A stretch of DNA of 48,458 nt from positions 1 through 48,458 of the forward strand of contig CANGDT010000008.1 in NCBI GenBank assembly GCA_947452755.1, written 5' to 3'. The translations under genes were made by a program, and so were the position numbers. The stretch comes from Actinomycetota bacterium (GTDB taxonomy: Bacteria > Actinomycetota > Actinomycetes > S36-B12 > UBA5976). The notes under the pieces are model-generated. The model ran no database searches and was not told where the DNA came from. It saw only the letters and a list, made by a program, of their open reading frames with translations. Below, one piece after another: positions 1 through 8,749 of this stretch; positions within the stretch are counted from its first letter, which is position 1; every line of letters starts with the position of its first letter.

Positions 1-314
1 AATGTTGGTCATCTCGTAAACGTCCAGCAAAACCAATAAGTGCCAAATCTACGCGCACTGATTTCGCCCTAGCTGCATAAGCTAGCCTCGAATCCGTCAG
101 TCTAGGGGCGTTCCTGCTCTAGAACCTGGCGTCATTTAAGGAACTTACCAACGGGTCCGGTTACGGGGTCTCGCGGGAAATCAAACAGTAACTGTGCCTG
201 TCGACATCTTGTTTGCGTGAACGTCGGGGCAGAGAAAAGCTAATGCAAACTGCGCTCGGAGAATAACCAAATCTTCACCTAAGGACCCGGGTTCGATTCC
301 CGGCATCTCCACCA
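1..314 (+). ncRNA. ssrA: tmRNA (SsrA), 5' truncated by window edge
   Basis: 3' end carries T-arm/acceptor ggacccgggttcgattcccggcatctccacca with encoded CCA (312-314); upstream in-frame tag GCA...GCTGCATAA encodes AKPISAKSTRTDFALAA*, ending in the canonical ALAA; followed by a terminator hairpin. Confidence 0.93.
27..80 (+). other. tmRNA proteolysis-tag ORF (AKPISAKSTRTDFALAA, stop TAA 78-80)
   Basis: Direct translation from GCA at 27; C-terminal ALAA degron typical of ssrA tags. The resume codon position is inferred. Confidence 0.8.
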
Positions 315-371
315 CACAAATAAACGGCAGCCCAAGGGCTGCTTTTTATTTGTGATTATTGATGCCGGGTC
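304..371 (+). repeat. 68-bp direct repeat, copy 1 (tmRNA 3' tail + terminator)
   Basis: catctccaccacacaaataaacggcagcccaagggctgctttttatttgtgattattgatgccgggtc; matches 465-532 with one mismatch (360 t / 521 c). Confidence 0.95.
315..354 (+). terminator. Intrinsic terminator after tmRNA
   Basis: cacaaataaacggcagcccaagggctgctttttatttgtg: GCAGCCC/GGGCTGC stem with outer A/T arms and T run. Confidence 0.85.
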
Positions 372-464
372 CCCGTCACATGTACGCAGTTCCGAGTGCA
401 GAGCCGAGCGTGCTCGGGCTTTGCCGAGGAATAAGGACATGTTGTAGCGTGCGCAGCACGCGAA

Positions 465-532
465 CATCTCCACCACACAAATAAACGGCAGCCCAAGGGC
501 TGCTTTTTATTTGTGATTATCGATGCCGGGTC
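465..532 (+). repeat. 68-bp direct repeat, copy 2
   Basis: Offset of 161 bp from copy 1, 67/68 identical by eye. Confidence 0.95.
476..515 (+). terminator. Second identical copy of the tmRNA terminator
   Basis: Exact duplicate of 315-354, inside the 68-bp direct repeat. Confidence 0.8.
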
Positions 533-646
533 TTTTTTCGTTAGGGGGAGATAGCGCGGGAATCGGGACGAAAAAAGTCGATTTTTACGCCATTCTGATT
601 ACTCAATTTTGGGGAGTACCCTAGAAGAAGGTCGAGGTGAGGGGAG

Positions 647-2212
647 TTGGAGTTGTCGAAGAGACGTAACCTTCGCAAGCATCGATTCCTTGCGGGGATT
701 GCTTCTGCATCCCTAGCTATCCCTTTCATCCCAAGCGATGCTCAAGCGGCATCAATATGCCCAACGTCACCAAAATTGACTGGTATTTCGTCGTATACGC
801 GAGTCACGACGTATGCTGCGGGTGGTCGTATGGGGTACTACGCGATGGCTGCCAGAGCAGCGGGTTCAGATTACCCAACTCGAGTTGCAGTATTTGACGG
901 AAGTATTTCCAACTACGCAATGCTGACACCTACGGCAAAATTTGGTTCGCTAGCTAGCCAAAAATCTTTGGCGACATCAGTTGCAAAATTTGAAACCTAT
1001 GTGAATTCAGATTATTTTGATTTTGGTAGTTACATGCCGGAATCAGCGATTGTCAGTGGCGGTGTCCTTGTCTATTCGCCACCTCCCGGTCTCGCACGAG
1101 TTTCGGCAACGGGTGGATCAAAAGTTTTGAGTTATGTTGTTCAAACATATGGTGAAGCAACGGGCTACACAATAAGTTCGCCACTGGTTTCAGGCGCCAA
1201 TAAGGCAACTGTGGTTGGTGTGAATTTAAAATCTATTCCAGCCAATTCCATAGTTGCTTTCACGCCGAAAAATCCTTCGGCGACCATTCCGCAAGGTTCG
1301 TACGGAATTCAAGTTCGCGATAACGTGGTGACGCGTCCGTATGTGCACGGTGCAACTGTCAGGCCAACGACTGGCATTATTTTTCAGGCGACAGGTAGCG
1401 CAATCCCGTACCTGAAGAAATTTAGTATAGGTAACCGAGCGTTATTCACGTTGAAAAACGGAACAATTAAAAAATTGGCCTCCGACACGATAACACCAAC
1501 GGGGTTTGTGGAGTTTGGTTCGAACAAAATTTTTGTTAATGCGATGAATTATTCCGGTACACATTCAACTGGCGCGACGATATTCGATCGTAACTTCGGA
1601 CCTGTTTCAAGCCAGGCTGTTGGCAATGCCACTTTTGCACTCGACAACGCTGGCGTGGTGCAGCAAGTTTCAAAGAATAATGGCGTACAAATTACGTTGA
1701 ACTCGTCGACAAAAACACGCGTTTTCCAAGTGTTTGGTTCGCAGGCGAATTTGGTGTCGCAGTTAAGTGTTGGTCAAAAGGTGCGTTACGTAAGCACGTT
1801 CTCTTCAGCCAACAAAAATAAGGTTTCATCGGCAAGCGGGCGAGGATCACTGCTGCTGTCGAAAGGCAAGAACATTGCAAGCTGTACGGGCTCAGCAACA
1901 AGTTTCCGTCCACGCACTGCGATTGGGTGGAATGCGTCTGGCCACTTCTGGGTAGCCACAGCAACTATGGGTATGGATCACAATGATGGTGGTTATCGGG
2001 TTGGTGGTAGCACACTTCGCCAAATGAGTGACTGGCTACTTCAAATGGGTGCTACCGAGGCGGTTGGATTTGATGGTGGGGGTTCTGTAACCCAGTTCAT
2101 GTCGCAAAGCGGCATAGCCAAACGCATTGACATTCCAACGGACCCGTCGGATGGGCACGAAGCATGGATTCGTGATGTACCCGTCGGTATCGCATTCGCC
2201 CCAGGCTCATAG
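647..2212 (+). CDS. Secreted phosphodiester glycosidase family protein (NAGPA-type domain)
   Basis: TTG start with upstream gaggtgagggg; N-terminal signal-like segment ending AQA-ASICP; C-terminal ...LLQMGATEAVGFDGGGSVTQFM resembles the NAGPA-domain DGGGS motif. Confidence 0.75.
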   Translation: MELSKRRNLRKHRFLAGIASASLAIPFIPSDAQAASICPTSPKLTGISSYTRVTTYAAGGRMGYYAMAARAAGSDYPTRVAVFDGSISNYAMLTPTAKFGSLASQKSLATSVAKFETYVNSDYFDFGSYMPESAIVSGGVLVYSPPPGLARVSATGGSKVLSYVVQTYGEATGYTISSPLVSGANKATVVGVNLKSIPANSIVAFTPKNPSATIPQGSYGIQVRDNVVTRPYVHGATVRPTTGIIFQATGSAIPYLKKFSIGNRALFTLKNGTIKKLASDTITPTGFVEFGSNKIFVNAMNYSGTHSTGATIFDRNFGPVSSQAVGNATFALDNAGVVQQVSKNNGVQITLNSSTKTRVFQVFGSQANLVSQLSVGQKVRYVSTFSSANKNKVSSASGRGSLLLSKGKNIASCTGSATSFRPRTAIGWNASGHFWVATATMGMDHNDGGYRVGGSTLRQMSDWLLQMGATEAVGFDGGGSVTQFMSQSGIAKRIDIPTDPSDGHEAWIRDVPVGIAFAPGS

Positions 2213-2221
2213 CCTGAGCTG

Positions 2222-3166
2222 CTAGTGAAATTTAACGATTGAAGCGACTCCAGCAACGAGACAGTAGATCGCAAATGGAGTCAGGTTGCTTGTTTTGAAG
2301 TAGCGAGTTAAGAATGCGACGCTGAAATAAGAGGCGACACCTGCTACCAATGATCCAACGATGATCTGTCCATGGATGTGTGCCCCAGCCTCACCAAAGA
2401 GTCCGGGAAGTTTCAGTAGTCCCGCGGCCAGGATTACTGGTGTTGCGAGAAGGAATGAAAACTTTGCTGCATCCTCGTGATCAAGTCCACGAACCAGCCC
2501 ACCAACCATGGTGATACCTGAGCGCGAGATGCCGGCGAACAATGCGAAAGTTTGAAATACTCCGATGAGTCCCGCTTCGCGAAAACTCAATGTGGCAAGC
2601 TTGCGATCTGGTCCGCCGTAAACAACTTCTTCAAGTTCATGTTCAGCAGCATGCGCAGTACCTTCAGCTTTGGCATGTTGTGTGCCGCGTGCTTCTGCTT
2701 GACGGCGCAGGCGCTCGCCTCCGAGCAAAATGAACCCGTTGAGCGTCAGGAATATTGCTGCCGATAGTGGCTTTGCAAAAAGAGTGCGGAAAGTATGTTC
2801 CAAAGTGAGCCCGGTGATTCCAACAGGAATAGTGGCGGCGATGATCAACCACGCCAAACGCTGAGTGGATGTTTCAATCTTGCGTGTACGCAGAGTTACT
2901 AAGAATGCGCGGGTGATTGCAACCCAGTCTTTACGATAAAAAATGATTAGGGCAATAGCTGTCGCAACGTGTAGGGCCACGATGAAAGACAGATATTGAG
3001 AATGCGAACTTGAATCACCGTCCACTTGGGTTACAAGCTGTGACCAGCTGCCGCCAACCCATGCAGGAACGAGAACTGAGTGACCTAGGCTCGAAATGGG
3101 GAAGAGTTCGGTGACACCTTGTAGCAGTCCAATGAGTATTGACTGGATGTAGGTGATATCTGTCAT
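2222..3166 (-). CDS. uppP: Undecaprenyl-diphosphate phosphatase
   Basis: MTDITYIQSILIGLLQGVTELFPISSLGHSVL and SRSGITMVGGL motifs; start moved to ATG at 3166 with SD AGGATT. Confidence 0.93.
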   Translation of the reverse strand: MTDITYIQSILIGLLQGVTELFPISSLGHSVLVPAWVGGSWSQLVTQVDGDSSSHSQYLSFIVALHVATAIALIIFYRKDWVAITRAFLVTLRTRKIETSTQRLAWLIIAATIPVGITGLTLEHTFRTLFAKPLSAAIFLTLNGFILLGGERLRRQAEARGTQHAKAEGTAHAAEHELEEVVYGGPDRKLATLSFREAGLIGVFQTFALFAGISRSGITMVGGLVRGLDHEDAAKFSFLLATPVILAAGLLKLPGLFGEAGAHIHGQIIVGSLVAGVASYFSVAFLTRYFKTSNLTPFAIYCLVAGVASIVKFH

Positions 3167-3319
3167 AGCAAATCCTTTGTGGCGCGGGCTGCGTACTCGT
3201 TTGAGTCTATGGCTCACACACTTTGAGGCGGCTTAGGCGCATGCCATTAGGTCGAAGACTAATTGCCCTTACATTCCTCTAACTTTCTAATGTGGGGAAC
3301 TCGTGGCGAATCTGCGACA

Positions 3320-4354
3320 ATGGTTGTCATGCCTAAGAATTCACTTCAGATTAAAGCCACACCTGCTGCCCAGTTGCACTTTGGAAAAGTAATTTTTCCA
3401 CTTCGAGTTTTCTTGGGCGTGACCTACATCTATGCAGGCCTGCTGAAGTTAACTGATCCAAATTACTTTTCGAAAACTGCACCAAGCGGCGTCCTGCACC
3501 AAATGCAGGCTGCATCGGCACACAGCCCCATTGCATTTATTGTGAATCACGCGATTGAGCATTCAACGTTGGCAGGTTTAGGAATTGCGCTGGGCGAGTT
3601 ACTTGCTGGTCTTGGTTTACTTGTGGGCATCTGGTCCCGCATAGCCGGGCTTGGAATCTTTGGCCTGGCAGCTTCATTCTTCTTGACAGTCAGCTGGGGA
3701 ACTACTCCCTACTTCTTTGGTCCGGACAGTGTGTTCATGGCGGCTGCGCTTCCATTTATTCTTGGTGGCGATGGTGGGTATCTCTCCGTAGAGGCGATGA
3801 TTCGTCAGCGTGTTCAGCGTGATGCTGGAGTTACCCCAGGAGCAACTTTGAGCAATAAGCCGCTCGAAGATCAGATTCAACGCCGCACGCTCATCCAGTC
3901 GGGCGCCGTTGCTGGTGGCCTAGGCATCGCTGGTCTGGTTGTTGGCGCAATTGGGCACAAGCGCAATACGGGAAATATCACTGCCACGCCTACACCGTCG
4001 GCAACGTTAACCTCTTCGGCGACGCCAACCTCAAGTGGTACGGCACCGTCAGGTACCAAAGTTGCCACGGTTGCTGATGTTCCAGTCGGAAGCGCTTTTC
4101 AGTTCACCGAACCAACAACTGGCGCACCTGCGTACATCATGCAGCCAAAGGCTGGCACGTTTTTGGCGTACTCAGCAATCTGTACACATGAAGGTTGCAT
4201 CGTGAACTTTGATAAGGGCAACAACATTTTTGCTTGCCCATGCCACGGCGCCCAATTCGATACTGCTTCAGGCGCACCAACTCGTGGTCCCGCCCAGACG
4301 CCGCTGCAAAAGTTCACAATTACGGCATCTGGTACTGACTTGTATCTCGCTTAA
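3320..4354 (+). CDS. DoxX-family membrane domain fused to C-terminal Rieske [2Fe-2S] domain
   Basis: N-term DoxX-like (LRVFLGVTYIYAGLLKLTDPNYF...); mid RRTLIQSGAVAGGLGIAGL; C-term CTHEGC...CPCHGAQFD Rieske motifs. ORF track start is 3263; ATG at 3320 (MVVMPKNSLQ) preferred. Confidence 0.85.
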   Translation: MVVMPKNSLQIKATPAAQLHFGKVIFPLRVFLGVTYIYAGLLKLTDPNYFSKTAPSGVLHQMQAASAHSPIAFIVNHAIEHSTLAGLGIALGELLAGLGLLVGIWSRIAGLGIFGLAASFFLTVSWGTTPYFFGPDSVFMAAALPFILGGDGGYLSVEAMIRQRVQRDAGVTPGATLSNKPLEDQIQRRTLIQSGAVAGGLGIAGLVVGAIGHKRNTGNITATPTPSATLTSSATPTSSGTAPSGTKVATVADVPVGSAFQFTEPTTGAPAYIMQPKAGTFLAYSAICTHEGCIVNFDKGNNIFACPCHGAQFDTASGAPTRGPAQTPLQKFTITASGTDLYLA

Positions 4355-4365
4355 ATCGCCTAAAA

Positions 4366-5568
4366 CTAGCGAGAGGCAAGTTCAGCAACGCACTTTAACA
4401 AACGATCGATTTCTTCAATCGTGTTGTACGGAGCAAGTCCAGCGCGAATTGCACCTTCATCGCCAAGGCCTAGATGACGGGATGCTTCAATGGCATAGAA
4501 ATTTCCTGCCGGCGCATTGACGAGGTTGTCAGCAAAATATTTGTAGGCATCTTGAGAATCGACACCTGCAATTTCAAACAGCTCTGTCGGAGTTTTATTA
4601 GCGGCGTTGCTGAATACAGTGACACCAGCAATATTCTTGAGACCTGTTCGCAAATGGTGGCTAAGCGCTTGTTCATGTTCCTCGGCTGCATGCATCGAAT
4701 GTGCGATGCGTTCGCGACGAGTGCCTTCACTGGGCACCATGTTGGCGATGAAATCAACGGCTGCGGTAATGCCAGCAAGCAGTTCGTAGGGGAGTGTTCC
4801 TAGCTCAAAACGCTCGGGCACAATTTCCGTTGATGGAAGTAACTTGTCCGGGTGCAAACTTTCTAACAGCGCAGGTTCTGCACTCAGAACGCCGATGTGT
4901 GGGCCAAAGAATTTGTATGGACTGCAGGTGTAGAAATCTGCACCCATTGCTTTGACATCAACGAAGGCATGAGCGGTGTTGTGTACGCCGTCGACGTATA
5001 ACAAAGCACCTGCAGCATGGACAATTTTGCTGATGGCTGCGATGTCGGGTTGTGAGCCCAGCAGGTTTGAGGCTGCGGTGATTGCAACCAGCTTTGTGCG
5101 TTCGTTGACTACTGCTTCAACGTCAGCGACATCGAGATGAGCCGTTGATGGGTCAAATTCAATCCACCTAAGTGTCGCACCAGACTTTTCGGCGTAGCGC
5201 ACCCAAGGGCGCACATCCGAGTCATGATCGATTCGAGAAACAACAATTTCGTCGCCAGGACCCCAATGTTGGGCTAGTGTGCGTGCGATGTCGAAGCACA
5301 GTTGGGTAGCACTACGACCAAACACAATTCCACGTGGGTCAGTACCGAGTAGGTCTGCCATTGCATGACGAGCGTTGACAACGGTTGCTTCTGCGCGTCG
5401 CTCAGCATCCGTTACTTCTCCACGGTTTGCCAGCGGGCCTGTGATGGCATCGAACATGGCTTGTCCGACAGAGGCAGGAGTCTGTGTTCCACCTGGACCA
5501 TCGAAATGAGCTACGCCACTGGCTAGCGATGGAAACTGGGAACGAATGTTCTGGACATCAAAACTCAT
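4366..5568 (-). CDS. Cysteine desulfurase-like protein, class V aminotransferase family
   Basis: PLP-type motifs: ...VDGVHNTAHAFVDVKAMGADFYTCSPYKFFGPHIGVL with SPYK lysine; start set to ATG 5568 (MSFDVQNIRSQFPSL). Confidence 0.87.
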   Translation of the reverse strand: MSFDVQNIRSQFPSLASGVAHFDGPGGTQTPASVGQAMFDAITGPLANRGEVTDAERRAEATVVNARHAMADLLGTDPRGIVFGRSATQLCFDIARTLAQHWGPGDEIVVSRIDHDSDVRPWVRYAEKSGATLRWIEFDPSTAHLDVADVEAVVNERTKLVAITAASNLLGSQPDIAAISKIVHAAGALLYVDGVHNTAHAFVDVKAMGADFYTCSPYKFFGPHIGVLSAEPALLESLHPDKLLPSTEIVPERFELGTLPYELLAGITAAVDFIANMVPSEGTRRERIAHSMHAAEEHEQALSHHLRTGLKNIAGVTVFSNAANKTPTELFEIAGVDSQDAYKYFADNLVNAPAGNFYAIEASRHLGLGDEGAIRAGLAPYNTIEEIDRLLKCVAELASR

Positions 5569-6278
5569 CGTGATTTCTCCTGCTGGTCTGGGATTTGCGG
5601 TTGCTGAGACTTTCCCAGCATTCGCTCGCGCCATTTTGTGATGGACAGATGGTCAGCGTGTGGTGCTTCCCATCCACGCCATAGTGTCATGCCACGGATG
5701 GCTACTGCTAGCACAATCGTAGAAATTTCTGTAAACGCTTGATGATGAATTTGGTCTATTGCGACAAACCAGATGGCACAGGCCAAAGCAATAGATGCTT
5801 GCCACGGGCCGCGTTTCATGACGACGGGCAATTCTCCTGTGAGTAGGTCGGCAATGATGCCACCACCAATGGCTGCGACTGTGCCAACAAAAATGGCTGA
5901 GCCGGCTGGAAAGTTTAGAATAAGTGCTTTCTCGGTGCCAATGACAACGAAGAGACCCATTACTAGCGCATCAAGCATGAGCAAAACCCACAAAGGTCGC
6001 ACAAGGCGATCACCAAGCATGATGGCTATGAGTGCTGCAACTGCAACAGTGATGATGTATGAGTTACTGGTCAGCGCGTTGATTGGAACTCCGAGGAATA
6101 AATCTCGCAAAATACCACCACCGAACCCGATGACACCGGCGAGAAGGAGCACGCCAATCAGAGGTGCTTTGCGCGAAGTTCCTAATGTGGCACCAAAGAC
6201 TGCACCCACAGCAACTGAACCAAGGTCCAGCCACGTGGGGATGGATTCTGGTCCAACGAGTCCAAGTTCGAGGTGCAT
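5565..6278 (-). CDS. TRIC cation channel family (UPF0126/YicG-like) membrane protein
   Basis: GSVAVGAVFGATLGTSRK...GVIGFGGGILRDLFLG and the repeated GGGIIADLLTG half, typical duplicated UPF0126 pattern; start at 6278 inferred. Confidence 0.85.
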   Translation of the reverse strand: MHLELGLVGPESIPTWLDLGSVAVGAVFGATLGTSRKAPLIGVLLLAGVIGFGGGILRDLFLGVPINALTSNSYIITVAVAALIAIMLGDRLVRPLWVLLMLDALVMGLFVVIGTEKALILNFPAGSAIFVGTVAAIGGGIIADLLTGELPVVMKRGPWQASIALACAIWFVAIDQIHHQAFTEISTIVLAVAIRGMTLWRGWEAPHADHLSITKWRERMLGKSQQPQIPDQQEKSR

Positions 6279-6508
6279 TGAATTCTCCGCAGTTTGTGTG
6301 AGCATCATTCTCGCATGGCTGCCAGCCCGAGGCTCCAACCGCAAATCGGTAACGCACGTCACAAGAACAACATGCTGGCGTGTGGGTTTGCTCACAAGCC
6401 TTACAAAATGCGGTGATTCGAGGTTTTCGACTTAGCGAATTCGGGCATGTGTAGGGCATGCTATTTCCAACCCACAGCGTCGTGGGGGCCTTGTGCGAGG
6501 AGCAACAA

Positions 6509-8323
6509 ATGAGTGTTACTGCTATTCCTGGACTTGATACCGCGCCTACCAAGAACCGCAAACTTCTTGAGTGGGTAAGCGAAGTTGCTGACCTGACACA
6601 ACCTGATCGTATTGAATGGTGCGATGGCTCTGATGCCGAATGGGATCGCTTGACTCAACAGCTCATTGATGCTGGCACGATGATTCGTCTCAATCCAGAT
6701 AAGCGCCCTAACTCGTTCCTTGCTCGATCAAATCCAAGCGATGTTGCGCGAGTAGAAGACCGCACATTTATTTGTTCGGCAAATCAACAGGACGCTGGTC
6801 CCACAAACAATTGGATGGAACCTTCTGAAATGAAGGAGACTCTTCGGGGAGTTTTTGCTGGCTGCATGCGCGGTCGAACTATGTATGTAGTCCCATTTTC
6901 GATGGGACCGCTCGGCTCACACATCAGCGAACTTGGAATTGAAATAACTGACTCTCCGTACGTCGTCATCAGTATGAAGATGATGACGCGCATGGGTAAG
7001 GATGCTTTGGACCTCATTGGTGAGCATGGCGATTTCGTTCCTGCACTGCATTCCGTTGGCATGCCGCTTGAGAACGGCCAAGCCGATGTGCCATGGCCAT
7101 GCAGTGAAACAAAATACATCGTGCAATTCCCTGAAGAGCGCGCCATTTGGTCGTACGGTTCGGGCTACGGCGGAAACGCTCTACTTGGTAAGAAGTGTTT
7201 TGCGTTGCGTATTGCTTCGGTCATGGCTCGCGATGAGATGTGGCTCGCTGAGCACATGTTGATTTTGAAACTCACTTCACCCAAGAATCTTGTCCACTAC
7301 ATCACCGCAGCGTTCCCATCAGGTTGCGGCAAAACAAACCTGGCAATGCTTCAGCCAACAATCAAGGGCTGGAAAGTTGAAACAATCGGTGATGACATTT
7401 GCTGGATGCGTCCAGGCGACGATGGTCGTTTATACGCCATTAATCCTGAAGCGGGATTCTTTGGTGTTGCACCTGGTACGGGCATGAAGACAAATGCAAA
7501 CGCAATTGAAGCACTGTATGCAAACTGCATTTTCACCAATGTGGCCCTCACTGACGATGGCGATATTTGGTGGGAAGGTTTGACTGACGAAGTGCCGTCA
7601 CATCTCATCGATTGGAAAGGTAACGATTGGACTCCGGCATCGGAGGAACCATCGAGCCACCCAAATGCGCGCTTTACAGTTCCAGCTGAGCAGTGCCCAA
7701 CGATTTCAGATCAATGGGACGATCCTGCTGGCGTTCCGATTTCAGCAATCTTGTTTGGTGGCCGTCGTGCAACGAATGTTCCACTTGTCGCACAATCGCG
7801 GTCGTGGAACCACGGAGTCTTCATGGGCGCAACAATCTCTTCAGAAATGACGGCAGCTGCTGTGGGCGGCATGGGTCAACTACGTCGCGATCCGTTCGCG
7901 ATGCTCCCGTTCTGTGGTTACAACATGGCTGACTACTGGGGTCACTGGATTGAAATGGGAGAGAAGTTCAAAAATCTTCCAGAGATTTTCCAAGTGAACT
8001 GGTTCCGCAAAAATAGTGAAGGCAAATATATTTGGCCAGGCTTTGGCGAGAATTCTCGCGTCTTGGCGTGGGTGATTGACCGTCTCGAAGGTAACGTCGA
8101 TGTGGTCGAAACTGCGATCGGCAATTTGCCAGTCGACGGCGATCTCAACCTTGATGGTCTAGAAATTGCACCAGCGGACCTCGCGGAACTTTTTGCAATT
8201 GATCAGGAAAGCTGGTCAGCTGAATGTGATCTCACTGATGAATACTTTGTTCAGTTTGGTGATCGTGTTCCGGCAGCTGTGCGCGAGGAACTCGCCAGCC
8301 TTAAGGGCAGGCTTTCGCAGTAG
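6509..8323 (+). CDS. pckG: Phosphoenolpyruvate carboxykinase (GTP)
   Basis: [14 protein letters not shown] kinase motif, [17 protein letters not shown] gaggag before ATG 6509. Confidence 0.96.
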   Translation: MSVTAIPGLDTAPTKNRKLLEWVSEVADLTQPDRIEWCDGSDAEWDRLTQQLIDAGTMIRLNPDKRPNSFLARSNPSDVARVEDRTFICSANQQDAGPTNNWMEPSEMKETLRGVFAGCMRGRTMYVVPFSMGPLGSHISELGIEITDSPYVVISMKMMTRMGKDALDLIGEHGDFVPALHSVGMPLENGQADVPWPCSETKYIVQFPEERAIWSYGSGYGGNALLGKKCFALRIASVMARDEMWLAEHMLILKLTSPKNLVHYITAAFPSGCGKTNLAMLQPTIKGWKVETIGDDICWMRPGDDGRLYAINPEAGFFGVAPGTGMKTNANAIEALYANCIFTNVALTDDGDIWWEGLTDEVPSHLIDWKGNDWTPASEEPSSHPNARFTVPAEQCPTISDQWDDPAGVPISAILFGGRRATNVPLVAQSRSWNHGVFMGATISSEMTAAAVGGMGQLRRDPFAMLPFCGYNMADYWGHWIEMGEKFKNLPEIFQVNWFRKNSEGKYIWPGFGENSRVLAWVIDRLEGNVDVVETAIGNLPVDGDLNLDGLEIAPADLAELFAIDQESWSAECDLTDEYFVQFGDRVPAAVREELASLKGRLSQ

Positions 8324-8337
8324 TTAAGGCATGAATC

Positions 8338-8371
8338 AGCGAGCCTCGTATTTATATTTGCGGGGCTCGCT
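8338..8371 (+). terminator. Intrinsic terminator after pckG
   Basis: agcgagcc...ggctcgct inverted repeat followed by gtgttttg. Confidence 0.65.
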
Positions 8372-8419
8372 GTGTTTTGTAATGTGTGCGCATGTCAGTT
8401 GATTTGTTAGTCTGTAGTT

Positions 8420-8749
8420 ATGTCTTCTCCACTTTTGAATACTCATCAAATGGGTCCTTTGGAACCAAGTTCTTTTGACATGAATTCTGAAGAATTTCGC
8501 ACCGAGGGTGGTGTGTTGGTTGACGAGCGAACAGTCGAGCAAACTGAAGCTGGCGATCATGAGCGCTTCGCGCACTATGTGCAGAAAGACAAGATTGTTG
8601 AATCCGCAGTACTAGGTGCACCGGTAATTGCCTTGTGCGGAAAAGTATGGGTTCCAAGTCGCGATCCAGGTAAGTTTCCTGTGTGCCCTGACTGTAAAAA
8701 TATTTATGAAGGATTGCCGGTCGGCGGCGACAACTCAAACGAGGACTAG
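8420..8749 (+). CDS. DUF3039 family protein
   Basis: Sequence resembles the actinobacterial DUF3039 family (DHERFAHYVQKDKIVESAVLGAPVIALCGKVWVPSRDPGKFPVCPDC). Confidence 0.8.
   Translation: MSSPLLNTHQMGPLEPSSFDMNSEEFRTEGGVLVDERTVEQTEAGDHERFAHYVQKDKIVESAVLGAPVIALCGKVWVPSRDPGKFPVCPDCKNIYEGLPVGGDNSNED

Noticed and set aside
279-476. Minus-strand ORF ending ...WWRCRESNPGP
   Set aside because: Antisense translation of the tmRNA T-arm/acceptor; the RESNPG-type C-terminus is a familiar false ORF made by tRNA/tmRNA 3' ends.
647-2212. Phosphodiester glycosidase gene as cargo of an ssrA-integrated island
   Set aside because: Both copies of the tmRNA-tail repeat lie upstream of the gene and only 161 bp apart, so the gene is not enclosed by them; no integrase is visible.
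5773-6435. 220-aa plus-strand ORF
   Set aside because: Antisense to the conserved TRIC-family gene; low-complexity composition rich in Ser/Thr/Pro/Met, no domain signal.
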